Assembly: GCA_905214925.1 (NCBI GenBank)
Contig: CAJMOB010000006.1
Location: 62,001 to 126,000, forward strand
Origin: Scybalomonas sp905214925
Lineage (GTDB): Bacteria; Bacillota; Clostridia; Lachnospirales; Lachnospiraceae
DNA: 64,000 nucleotides
Reading direction: 5' to 3'
Shown: positions 17,160-25,235 of the stretch, one piece after another
Numbering within the stretch: the stretch's first letter is position 1
Layout: each line of letters starts with the position of its first letter
Notes under the pieces: model-generated
What the model was told of the DNA's origin: nothing
Database searches by the model: none
Seen by the model: the letters and a program-made list of their open reading frames with translations, nothing else
Translations under genes and position numbers: made by a program

Positions 17160-17189
17160 GTGGCAGTTTCCTATGAAATAAAAAAGCAC
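17160..17189 (+). repeat. 30-nt dispersed repeat, copy 1
   Basis: The plus-strand sequence GTGG-CA-GTTTCCTATGAAATAAAAAA-G-CAC matches the minus strand of 20868-20897 at 27 of 30 positions. It lies directly at the 3' side of the terminator of the Ig-like gene. Confidence 0.7.
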
Positions 17190-17224
17190 CTGCAAATGAA
17201 AATTTTACACAACATTTGCAGGCG
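17186..17224 (-). terminator. Terminator of the Ig-like protein gene
   Basis: Stem CCTGCAAATG / CATTTGCAGG; the minus strand continues GTGCTTTTTT. Confidence 0.85.
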
Positions 17225-17271
17225 CATATTATACTAGATATCTATGATATAGAAATTATGATGGAACATAC

Positions 17272-17904
17272 TTAGTCATCCCATTCTACATAAACCGTTA
17301 CGGTTTTCTTAATACTTGGATCTGCTTTTGAAGAAATTTGGATTCTACCTTTTCCTACTTTCTTTCCATATACATTTCCACGGCTATCAACAGTTACAAT
17401 ATCTGTATCTAAAGACTTATAGTTAAGACCACGGTTTGATGTTGTTGCATTGCGAAGTCTTGCTTCTAGATTTTCTCTATCATAAACATCAACGGTAAAT
17501 CTTTCATCATCATCATCAATTGTAATATAAGGTGTTTTTTGTTTTTCTGTTACTTTTACAACACATGTTTTTTTAACGTTTGTTCCTTTAATTTTACATG
17601 TAATCGTTGCTGTTCCAGCTTTTAATGCTTTAAATTCCATTTCATCATCATAACGATCGTCATCATCAAATCTCACAATACTTTTGTTGTCAATAGACCA
17701 TACAAAGTAATCGTCATCTACATTGCGTTCACCTGAATATACTTTTAGTTCAAATTCCTGTCCTGCACGAACAGTTTTACTCGTTGCTGAAATTTTACTA
17801 ATCGTTGTTGGTTTTTCCCATCCTGCTAATACACTAGCTGGTGTAAGTACCATAGCACCAACCATTGCCAATGAAACTACTTGTTTTAACTTATTCTTTC
17901 TCAT
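17272..17904 (-). CDS. Secreted Ig-like (BIG2) domain protein
   Basis: A 210-residue exported protein: signal peptide at residues 1-28 (VVSLAMVGAMVLTPASVLA), then two beta-rich repeats. The first, residues 30-115, is a bacterial Ig-like domain with KALKAGTATITCKIKG; the second ends GKGRIQISSKADPSIKKTV, also BIG2-like. Asp-rich stretches (FDDDDRYDDE, TIDDDDERF) could bind calcium. No anchor, LPxTG or cell-wall-binding domain is present, so it is probably released or peripherally attached. The ATG at 17904 has AGGAGG eight bases upstream. Function unknown. It stands alone between aroD and the ABC importer. Confidence 0.82.
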   Translation of the reverse strand: MRKNKLKQVVSLAMVGAMVLTPASVLAGWEKPTTISKISATSKTVRAGQEFELKVYSGERNVDDDYFVWSIDNKSIVRFDDDDRYDDEMEFKALKAGTATITCKIKGTNVKKTCVVKVTEKQKTPYITIDDDDERFTVDVYDRENLEARLRNATTSNRGLNYKSLDTDIVTVDSRGNVYGKKVGKGRIQISSKADPSIKKTVTVYVEWDD

Positions 17905-18091
17905 ACGCATTTCCTCCTTATTATCCTCTTTATCCATTATTTTTTACTTATAATCTCTTTACATTTTTAATATATAGAAGAAAAATTAAAAGAACATTAA
18001 AAGTTTTATCTTTTAACATTCTTTTTTCTTTTTATCTTTATTTTATCACTGGACACTACTTTTTCAAAAAAAATGGATAAATTTTACAATT

Positions 18092-18865
18092 TTAATTTCC
18101 ATATTCTATACTGATTTCATTAAACTTATCCAGCAAATCATCGATTTTAATCTGTTCCTTTTCCTTTCCTTTTTTATCAAGAACAGCCTCTCCTTGATGC
18201 ATCATTAAAATACGATCTCCATATTGGAGAGCATAACGTAGATTATGAGTTACCATAATCGTTGTCAACTGTTTTTCTTTCACAATTTTATCCGTTAACT
18301 CCATAATAATTTCTGCTGTTTTTGGATCAAGAGCTGCCGTATGTTCATCTAAAATTAAAAATTCAATGGGCGTCATTGTGGACATCAAAAGAGCCATTGC
18401 CTGCCTTTGTCCTCCTGATAATACGCCAACTTTCACATCCATCTTATCTTCTAGACCAAGTCCTAATGTCTTTAAACGTTCTCGGTAATCATCGATTCGA
18501 TGTTTTTTTGTCCCTAACCGTAAATTAAAAGGCTTTCCTTTATTATCAGCTAAAGACATATTTTCTAAAATCGTCATATGAGGACAAGTACCAAGAGCAG
18601 GATTTTGATACACCCGACCAATTTTTTTGTATCTTTTAAATTCTGGCATTCTCGAAATATCTACATTTCCCATCCGAATTTCCCCACCATCAATCGGAAT
18701 ACTTCCGCAAATCATATTTAACATAGTCGTCTTTCCTGAACCATTGCTTCCGATTACCGATACAAATTCTCTGTCTTTCATTGTCAAATTGAAATCCTTA
18801 AATAAGCGAGTTTCATTTACCGTTCCTTTATTATAATATTTGTCAATATGATTCAATTCTAACAT
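18092..18865 (-). CDS. ABC importer ATPase, probable tryptophan uptake (TrpZ-like)
   Basis: A 257-residue ABC ATPase. Walker A is GSNGSGKTT (about residue 38), the signature LSGGQRQAMAL (about 145), and Walker B FLILDEHTAALD with DEH in place of DEP, as usual in this importer family. It is third in a three-gene operon after a lipoprotein and a permease; four bases separate it from the permease stop. The Trp T-box upstream of the operon suggests L-tryptophan or a precursor as substrate. The ATG at 18865 follows AAGGTGA. Confidence 0.85.
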   Translation of the reverse strand: MLELNHIDKYYNKGTVNETRLFKDFNLTMKDREFVSVIGSNGSGKTTMLNMICGSIPIDGGEIRMGNVDISRMPEFKRYKKIGRVYQNPALGTCPHMTILENMSLADNKGKPFNLRLGTKKHRIDDYRERLKTLGLGLEDKMDVKVGVLSGGQRQAMALLMSTMTPIEFLILDEHTAALDPKTAEIIMELTDKIVKEKQLTTIMVTHNLRYALQYGDRILMMHQGEAVLDKKGKEKEQIKIDDLLDKFNEISIEYGN

Positions 18866-18869
18866 AGAG

Positions 18870-19742
18870 TCACCTTTTTTCCTTTCTTCTTCCAGCAAGT
18901 AAAATTACTAAAAATAAAATTGCTGTAATTAGCTTTAAATAAGAAGAACGCATTCCAAGGGCAATGGCAATGGAAACACAGGCTTTATAAAGAATCGTAC
19001 CTAAAATAACGGCCGTTGTAGTTTTCACATGACGAAATCTCTTTAATACTTTTGTCCCAATAATCACGCTTGCAAGACCAATGACAATAGAGCCCGTTCC
19101 TGTTGTAATATCAAAAAATCCTTGTTTTTGGCAATACACACTACCTGCTAATGCCACAAATCCATTGGCTAATGCTAACCCGATAATTTTTACCATACCT
19201 TTATCTTTTGCAAGAGATGTTACTATCGTTTCATTATCACCAACCGCTCTTAATAAATAGCCAGAACGAGTTTTTAAATACGCATCTAATAATATTTTCA
19301 CAAAAATAACAATGAAAAACGAAATCAAAGCAATGAGAAATGGCGCTATTTTGGACTCTTGAAATCTCATCAAAAATGAATTTTCAAAAATTGTCTCTTC
19401 CCCAAAGATGGAAAGGTTTGCTTTATCCTCTGCTATAGCTAAATTAATGGAATATAATCCTGTCATCATAATAATTCCAGATAACAAGTCACGCACTTTT
19501 AATTTCACATGGATAAGACCTGTAACAGTTCCTGCCAATGCCCCTGCCAAAAATGCAATTGGCAATGTGATGACAGCAGGCACTCCTTTTAAAATGAGCA
19601 CCGCTGTTACAACAGAACCAAGTGGAAATGTACTATCCACCGATAAATCCGGAAAATCTAATATGGAATATGTGATATAAACACCAAGCGCTAATATTCC
19701 ATAAATAAATCCCTCTTCTAAAACACCAAGTATAATATCCAT
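18870..19742 (-). CDS. ABC importer permease (TrpY-like)
   Basis: A 290-residue polytopic permease of the branched-chain amino acid/LivH-like fold with about eight transmembrane helices, starting MDIILGVLEEGFIYGILALG. Permeases of this type pair with PF04392 (ABC_sub_bind) lipoproteins. Here it lies between the substrate-binding protein and the ATPase, 23 bases after the former. Tryptophan specificity is inferred from the T-box, not from the permease itself. Confidence 0.85.
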   Translation of the reverse strand: MDIILGVLEEGFIYGILALGVYITYSILDFPDLSVDSTFPLGSVVTAVLILKGVPAVITLPIAFLAGALAGTVTGLIHVKLKVRDLLSGIIMMTGLYSINLAIAEDKANLSIFGEETIFENSFLMRFQESKIAPFLIALISFFIVIFVKILLDAYLKTRSGYLLRAVGDNETIVTSLAKDKGMVKIIGLALANGFVALAGSVYCQKQGFFDITTGTGSIVIGLASVIIGTKVLKRFRHVKTTTAVILGTILYKACVSIAIALGMRSSYLKLITAILFLVILLAGRRKEKR

Positions 19743-19765
19743 AAAACAACCCTCAACTTCCCTTT

Positions 19766-20791
19766 TTACTTCTCAATCTGATCAAATGTCTCTGCCGCTT
19801 GATCCGCTAAATCTTTTGGAATTGTAATTCCTAAATTTTTTGCAACTTCTGTATTTTGATAAAAGGAAGCTTCTGTTATCACTTCATACTCCATATCACC
19901 GGCCTTTGCTTCTCCTTTTAATACTTTTGCTGCCATCTTCCCTGTCTCTTTTCCAAGAGCGACAAAGTCAAGCCCCATAGCTGCCAAACAGCCTTTTTTT
20001 ACCTGTTCAATTTCACTTCCAAACACTGGAATCCCTTTTTTATTTGCCTTATCTAAAATAACAGAAAGAGAACTAACAACCGTGTTATCCGTTAAATTGG
20101 TAATGCAATCCACTTTCCCAACTAAATTATCGGCTGCAAGTGGAATATCCGCTGTCGTTGAAATTCCGCTTTCTACAATTTCAAATCCATATTCCGGTGC
20201 TAATTTTTTATATTCTTCAATGCTTGATACCGAATTCACTTCACTTGTACTGTACATAATTCCAATTTTCTTCGCCTCTGGCAACAATTGGCGAATCATT
20301 TGTAATTGCTGTTCTACAGGAAGTTTATCGCTTGTTCCTGTTACCTCTCCTACAGGTTTTTTATCCTCAGTTGCTAATTTTGCCATCACAGGATCCGTTA
20401 CTGCTGTGTAAATCACTGGAATGTCCGTATTCTTTGTTAGACTATAAGCACTTTGTGCCATCGGTGTTGCAATCGCACAAATTAGATCGGTCTTTTTCGA
20501 TTGAAAATTATTAATAATCTGCGTACCCGTCGCTCCATCTGCATTAGCATTTTCATAATAAACGGTTAAATTCTCCCCGTCTTTAATTCCTTCCTCTGCA
20601 AGTCCTTCCAAAAATCCTTCACGACAATTATCGAGAGACCCATGCACTGCAAATTGTGCGATTCCCACAGTATAGGATTTCTCGCCTTGTGATGCACTCG
20701 TTGTTCCCTTTGCTCCACTTGTGCCACCACATCCTACAAGCATGGCTGTTGTCATTATTGTTACAAGTAATGTTGCGATTGATTTTCTCAT
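19766..20791 (-). CDS. Substrate-binding lipoprotein (TrpX-like)
   Basis: A 341-residue solute-binding lipoprotein, PF04392 ABC substrate-binding type. Signal peptide with lipobox MLVGCGG (Cys at about 21), then a two-lobe periplasmic-binding-like fold with VGIAQFAVHGSLDNCREGF at the start of lobe I and MGLDFVALGKETGKMAAKVLKGE near the C-terminus. These TrpX-like proteins are repeatedly found under Trp T-box or TRAP control in Firmicutes. GGAGG lies eight bases before the ATG at 20791. First gene of the importer operon, about 140 bases after the T-box terminator. Confidence 0.85.
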   Translation of the reverse strand: MRKSIATLLVTIMTTAMLVGCGGTSGAKGTTSASQGEKSYTVGIAQFAVHGSLDNCREGFLEGLAEEGIKDGENLTVYYENANADGATGTQIINNFQSKKTDLICAIATPMAQSAYSLTKNTDIPVIYTAVTDPVMAKLATEDKKPVGEVTGTSDKLPVEQQLQMIRQLLPEAKKIGIMYSTSEVNSVSSIEEYKKLAPEYGFEIVESGISTTADIPLAADNLVGKVDCITNLTDNTVVSSLSVILDKANKKGIPVFGSEIEQVKKGCLAAMGLDFVALGKETGKMAAKVLKGEAKAGDMEYEVITEASFYQNTEVAKNLGITIPKDLADQAAETFDQIEK

Positions 20792-20867
20792 AATTTTTTC
20801 CTCCATAGATCAAATAATAGTTTCTGTTTCGTTTTGTTAGAGGAAGGAAGTGAACGATAAGAATGTA

Positions 20868-20897
20868 GTGTTTTTTTATTTCATAGGAAACCACCAC
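20868..20897 (-). repeat. 30-nt dispersed repeat, copy 2
   Basis: The minus-strand sequence GTGG-TG-GTTTCCTATGAAATAAAAAA-A-CAC differs from the copy at 17160 at three positions. It lies between the T-box terminator and the importer lipoprotein gene, in the 5' leader. Confidence 0.7.
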
Positions 20898-20930
20898 TTT
20901 TACACATTAATGTAACAATGTATTTCCTAT

Positions 20931-21240
20931 AAAAAAAAGTCCCAGACATAGTTTCCTATGCCTGAGACGAATCTACATTCCGCGGTACCACTCAGATTGA
21001 CTTTAAAAGTCCACTTCATTCATATACTAACATATATGCCACTTAGATAACGGTCGTGGTTTCCGTCGCTCCCTACTCTTATTCAAGAACGCCCTCAAAA
21101 GTCCATTCAACAATTCACGCCATATTATGCTCTCACCCATGCATAACTCTCTGTCATATTGTGAAATAGTCTACTACTCTTTCTCAACGGTTTTCTTTGT
21201 ATGAGAAACACGTATTACGAATTCCTCAAGTTTCTTGTTG
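20931..21240 (-). ncRNA. T-box leader, tryptophan specifier
   Basis: Minus-strand leader of the ABC importer operon. The T-box motif GAGTGGTACCGCG (20981-20993) pairs with the tRNA acceptor end. Stem I carries an AGAGAG bulge and a TTATGC-ATGGGTGAGA-GCATAA distal hairpin, and the specifier region reads GAATGGACTTTTGAG. TGG (21103-21105), followed by A, is the best-placed specifier triplet, giving tRNA-Trp. The overlapping ATG (Met) is less well placed. The terminator hairpin is GTCTCAGGCATAG / CTATGTCTGGGAC (20939-20968) with eight T. Known mechanism: uncharged tRNA stabilises the antiterminator, so low tryptophan turns the importer on. Confidence 0.92.
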
Positions 21241-21246
21241 TCATTT

Positions 21247-21275
21247 ATCATACTCAGTTTTCCTGTATTTGTCAA
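21247..21275 (-). promoter_or_regulatory. Promoter of the T-box leader
   Basis: TTGACA, 17 nt, TATGAT on the minus strand, placing the transcript start near 21240. Confidence 0.85.
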
Positions 21276-21371
21276 CTACTTTTTTCCAATTTTTTATTTT
21301 TTTGCAATAGACAAGCAATAAAATTTCATTTTTCAGTTATTTTTATAAGCATAAAGACAATAAAAAAAAAC

Positions 21372-21406
21372 GGAAAAGGAGAGACGATAATCGTCTCTCC
21401 TTTTCC
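21372..21406 (-). terminator. Terminator of tgt-yajC
   Basis: A perfect 16-bp stem GGAAAAGGAGAGACGA / TCGTCTCTCCTTTTCC with a 3-nt loop; the minus strand continues with nine T after one G. Confidence 0.92.
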
Positions 21407-21413
21407 ACTTTTC

Positions 21414-21716
21414 TTATTTTTTCTCCAAGTCTACAGAAGAATTAGAATTTAATTTCTCAACTTGCGCGATGGCTTGTTTTTGCATTGGAATTCTACAGTT
21501 TTTATTGTTACCAAATTCTACAATCACTGTGTCATCCATAACATCTAAAATAATACCATAGAAACCACTTGTTGTAATAACACTGTCTCCTGGCGCCATA
21601 GATGCCCATAATGTTTCCATCTGTTTTTGTTGTTTTTTCTGTGGACGAATAGACATAAAGTAAATCAATCCACCAAACAGAATGATATAAGCTACAATCA
21701 TTACAATACCTTGCAT
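21414..21716 (-). CDS. yajC: Preprotein translocase subunit YajC
   Basis: A 100-residue single-pass membrane protein that associates with SecDF. One N-terminal helix (residues 4-22), then the conserved RPQKKQQKQ and GDSVITTSGFYGIILDVMDDTVIVEF segments. It is just downstream of tgt, the usual order. secD and secF are not in the window. GGAG lies before the ATG, and a strong terminator follows the stop. Confidence 0.94.
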   Translation of the reverse strand: MQGIVMIVAYIILFGGLIYFMSIRPQKKQQKQMETLWASMAPGDSVITTSGFYGIILDVMDDTVIVEFGNNKNCRIPMQKQAIAQVEKLNSNSSVDLEKK

Positions 21717-21719
21717 TGC

Positions 21720-22868
21720 TTATTCTCCTTTTCTTTTTTTATCATGTATCAAAAAGCCTTCTAATTTAGACTTTTTATACTCCTTATATCTACCTTGTTC
21801 AATTGCTTCTCGAATTTCTTCCATCATTGTATTATAGAAGTAAAGATTGTGAAGCACACAAAGTCTCATTCCAAGCATTTCTTTTGCTTTTAACAAATGT
21901 CTGATATAGGCTCTGCTATAAGTTTTACAAGCTGGACACTGACATCCCTCTTCGATTGGACGTGGATCTAATTCATGCTTTTTATTGAATAAATTGATCT
22001 TTCCTTGATTAGTATAAACATGTCCATGACGACCATTTCTTGTTGGATAGACACAGTCAAAGAAATCAACACCACGATCAACAGCTTCTAAAATATTGGC
22101 TGGTGTTCCAACACCCATTAAGTAAGTTGGCTTCTCTTCTGGAAGATGTGGAACAACTTCATCAAGAATTCGGTACATTTCCTCATGACTTTCTCCAACT
22201 GCAAGCCCACCAATGGCATATCCATCTAAGTCCATTTTCGCAATTGTTTTTGCATGTTCAATACGAATATCTTCATAAGTTCCACCTTGATTGATGGCAA
22301 ATAACATTTGATCTTTATTGACCGTATCTTCTAAAGAATTCAAACGTGCCATTTCTGTTTTACAACGTTCTAACCATCTCGTTGTACGATCTACAGACTT
22401 TTGCACATATTCCTTTGTAGAAGGATAAGGAATACATTCATCAAACGCCATTGCAATCGTAGATCCTAAATTGGACTGTATTTGCATACTTTCCTCTGGA
22501 CCCATAAAAATTTTACGCCCATCAATATGTGACTGGAAGGATACTCCTTCTTCTTTAATCTTTCTAAGACCAGATAAAGAAAAAACTTGGAATCCGCCAG
22601 AGTCTGTTAAAATTGGCTTGTCCCATGCCATAAATTTATGAAGACCACCGAATTCTTTAATTAACTTATCCCCTGTTCGAACATGAAGATGATACGTATT
22701 TGAAAGTTCTACTTGTGTCTTAATCTGTCTTAAATCATCTGTGCTCACCGCACCTTTGATGGCTGCAACAGTTCCTACATTCATAAAAACAGGCGTCTCA
22801 ATGACACCATGAACGGTTGTCAAACGACCTCTTTTCGCCTTTCCATCTTTTTTGATTAATTCGTACAT
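21720..22868 (-). CDS. tgt: Queuine tRNA-ribosyltransferase
   Basis: It exchanges guanine-34 of GUN-anticodon tRNAs for preQ1 in queuosine synthesis. The 382-residue protein has LTDSGGFQVFSLSG with the active-site Asp near 90, GGLAVGE, and the nucleophile region DFFDCVYPTRNGRHGH near 265. The zinc site is CQCPAC plus a His about 25 residues later. MYELIKKDG at 22868 is the usual family start; the frame opens 12 bases earlier with ATGGTG. It is cotranscribed with yajC (3-bp gap). Confidence 0.95.
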   Translation of the reverse strand: MYELIKKDGKAKRGRLTTVHGVIETPVFMNVGTVAAIKGAVSTDDLRQIKTQVELSNTYHLHVRTGDKLIKEFGGLHKFMAWDKPILTDSGGFQVFSLSGLRKIKEEGVSFQSHIDGRKIFMGPEESMQIQSNLGSTIAMAFDECIPYPSTKEYVQKSVDRTTRWLERCKTEMARLNSLEDTVNKDQMLFAINQGGTYEDIRIEHAKTIAKMDLDGYAIGGLAVGESHEEMYRILDEVVPHLPEEKPTYLMGVGTPANILEAVDRGVDFFDCVYPTRNGRHGHVYTNQGKINLFNKKHELDPRPIEEGCQCPACKTYSRAYIRHLLKAKEMLGMRLCVLHNLYFYNTMMEEIREAIEQGRYKEYKKSKLEGFLIHDKKRKGE

Positions 22869-22938
22869 TTTTTTCACCATTTCTTAAATTTTCTCTAACT
22901 TAATTATTGTAACAAAAATTTTCCATAGTGACAAGGGG

Positions 22939-24042
22939 TCAGCGAATTCTATCATAAAAATCTTTGATACGGTCAAGTCTTGCACTCATATTTAAAAGAA
23001 GTTGATCGAGTAATGTACAAGCGGTCATAGCTTCTACAACAACAACGGCTCTTGGAACGATTAATGGATCGTGTCTTCCTTTAATTACCATAGTCACCTC
23101 TTCTCCTTCCTTGTTTACCGTACGCTGTTCCTTTGCAATAGAAGGAGTTGGCTTAAATCCTGCTCGAAGTATAATATCACTTCCATCGCTCATTCCCCCT
23201 AAAATTCCACCTGCGTGATTGGTTGCTTTTCCAACAGTGCCATCTTCCTTTCGAATAAAAGCATCATTATTTTCAGAACCAAAAGCTCTAGTAGCTAAAA
23301 ATCCATCTCCAATTTCAAATCCTTTCACCGCTCCAATAGAAACAATTCCTTTTGCGAGACTGGCACTTAACTTATCAAAAACAGGTTCTCCAACACCTGC
23401 TGGCATTCCATGAACGACACATTCTACAACGCCTCCTAAAGAATCCATCTCACTCATACAGCCTTCCACATATTTTTGCGCTTTTTCAAAAGCTTCTCTA
23501 TCTGGCATATATAGTGGATTTTTATCTCTCTCCTCTTTATTAAACGTTTCAATTTCCACTGTCCCAATGGATTTTGTATAGGCAAAAACCGTAATATTAA
23601 GCTGTTCTAATATTTTTAATGCGACCGCTCCACTGGCAACGCGGGCAATGGTTTCTCTTCCAGAAGAGCGCCCCCCACCTCGATAATCACGAAATCCATA
23701 TTTACTATCATATGTATAGTCTGCATGTCCTGGACGATATTTATCCATAATATTGCTATAATCTTTGGAACGCTGATCCTGATTGAACACAATAAGCGAA
23801 ATGGAAGTTCCCGTTGTCTTTCCCTCAAATACACCAGATAAAATCTCTACCCGATCCGTTTCGTTTCTCTTAGTCGTATATTTTGATTGTCCTGGTTTCC
23901 TACGATCTAAATACTTTTGAATATCTTCTTCACAAAGTTCTAACCCAGCTGGACAGCCATCAATAACAACTCCAACACCTTTTCCATGAGTTTCTCCCCA
24001 TGTCGTAATCCGAAATAATGTTCCAAATGTTGATCCTGCCAT
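22939..24042 (-). CDS. aroC: Chorismate synthase
   Basis: It makes chorismate from 5-enolpyruvylshikimate 3-phosphate with reduced FMN, the last common aromatic step. The 367-residue protein shows the family signatures GxTHGKGVGVVIDGCPAG near the N-terminus, RPGHADYTYDSKYG near residue 100, RGGGRSSGRETIARVASGA near 122 and GGILGGMSDGSDI near 280. AAGGAG lies before the ATG. It is monocistronic or upstream of tgt, whose frame starts 70 bases after the aroC stop. Confidence 0.96.
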   Translation of the reverse strand: MAGSTFGTLFRITTWGETHGKGVGVVIDGCPAGLELCEEDIQKYLDRRKPGQSKYTTKRNETDRVEILSGVFEGKTTGTSISLIVFNQDQRSKDYSNIMDKYRPGHADYTYDSKYGFRDYRGGGRSSGRETIARVASGAVALKILEQLNITVFAYTKSIGTVEIETFNKEERDKNPLYMPDREAFEKAQKYVEGCMSEMDSLGGVVECVVHGMPAGVGEPVFDKLSASLAKGIVSIGAVKGFEIGDGFLATRAFGSENNDAFIRKEDGTVGKATNHAGGILGGMSDGSDIILRAGFKPTPSIAKEQRTVNKEGEEVTMVIKGRHDPLIVPRAVVVVEAMTACTLLDQLLLNMSARLDRIKDFYDRIR

Positions 24043-24213
24043 TTTCTCACACTCTCCTTATCTTTTTCTAAAACCTATCGCTGTTACTAGACAGTATATC
24101 GTAGCTTTTCCTTCGTCGCAAGCACCTTTTTCCTGTCTTTTCCCTTAAGAAGTTATTTTTAAAATTTCTATATCTGTGATATAATGAAACAAATACTTGA
24201 AAGGAGCAATACT

Positions 24214-25146
24214 ATGTCAGAAGAAATGAAAGAAACAATGAAAGAAAATGTCGAATCTATGGCGGATTACGAACAAGAACTAAACGCCTCTTTTCGTAAA
24301 ATTTCAGAAGGAGATCTGGTAACAGGAACCGTAATCAACGTGAATGAATCTGAAGTGATCGTTGACTTAAAATATTATGCAGCTGGAGTAATTAAAGCGT
24401 CAGAGCTTAGCAACGATCCAAACTTTTCTGCTCTCGCTTCTATTCACGAAGGAGATGAAATAACCGCTACTGTCCTTCGTCTTGATGACGGGGAAGGAAA
24501 CCTCCTTCTTTCTATGAAAGAAGCAAGCGATATCCTTGCCTGGAAAAAACTCGCTACTTATCAGGAAGAAGGTACGGTTCTTCATGTCAAAGTAGGTGGT
24601 ATTGTAAACGCTGGTGTTATCGCTTATGTAGAAGGAATCCGTGGATTTATTCCAGCTTCTCAAATCGGTCTTACTTATGTAGAAGATTTAAACCCTCTTC
24701 TTGGAACAGAACTTGATGTCAAAGTTATTACCGTAGACGAAGCGAAAGAACGCCTTGTCCTTTCTGGAAAAGAAGTGGCAAAAGATAAGGCAGAAGAAGA
24801 ATTACAACATAAAATCTCTCGTATCGTACCAGGGACAATTGTAGAAGGAACCGTAGAAACATTAATGCCTTATGGTGCATTTGTAAGCATTGGAAACGGA
24901 TTAACAGGCCTTGTACATATTTCTCAAATTTGTCAAAAACGTATTAAAAAGCCTTCTGAAGTATTAAAAGAAGGACAGACAGTAAAAGTTAAGATTTTAG
25001 ATACTGACAACGGAAAAATTAGTTTAAGCATGAAAGCATTAGAGGATGAAATGGTGGATGATCAAGTAGAAGAAGTATTTGAACTTCCAGAATCAGAAGC
25101 AACTACAACAAGCCTTGCTTCTCTTTTAAAAGGTATTAAACTTTAA
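24214..25146 (+). CDS. S1 RNA-binding domain protein (RpsA-like)
   Basis: A 310-residue protein with three S1 (OB-fold) RNA-binding domains at about residues 30-95, 112-180 and 198-268. The last is the most typical (GTIVEGTVETLMPYGAFVSIG, GLVHISQI). Gram-positive three-to-four-domain S1 proteins are annotated as ribosomal protein S1 homologues and associate with RNA or the ribosome; they are not equivalent to six-domain E. coli S1. The ATG at 24214 has AAGGAG seven bases before it and a TATAAT at 24180-24185. An acidic tail follows the last domain. It is a single-gene unit on the plus strand. Confidence 0.88.
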   Translation: MSEEMKETMKENVESMADYEQELNASFRKISEGDLVTGTVINVNESEVIVDLKYYAAGVIKASELSNDPNFSALASIHEGDEITATVLRLDDGEGNLLLSMKEASDILAWKKLATYQEEGTVLHVKVGGIVNAGVIAYVEGIRGFIPASQIGLTYVEDLNPLLGTELDVKVITVDEAKERLVLSGKEVAKDKAEEELQHKISRIVPGTIVEGTVETLMPYGAFVSIGNGLTGLVHISQICQKRIKKPSEVLKEGQTVKVKILDTDNGKISLSMKALEDEMVDDQVEEVFELPESEATTTSLASLLKGIKL

Positions 25147-25180
25147 GCAAAGATAGCTTTCATAACACAAGAAAGAAACG

Positions 25181-25230
25181 AATAAAGAAAGCCTCTTTAT
25201 GGTAATCCCCATAAAAAGGCTTTCTTTATT
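25181..25230. terminator. Bidirectional terminator
   Basis: The stem AATAAAGAAAGCCTCTTTATGG / CCATAAAAAGGCTTTCTTTATT lies between the convergent S1-domain and HD-GYP genes and serves both strands. Confidence 0.85.
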
Positions 25231-25235
25231 CATCT

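Noticed and set aside
21104..21106. ATG (Met) as the T-box specifier
   Set aside because: It overlaps TGG by two bases, but TGG followed by A fits the specifier position better, and the importer family is TrpX-like, not a methionine transporter.
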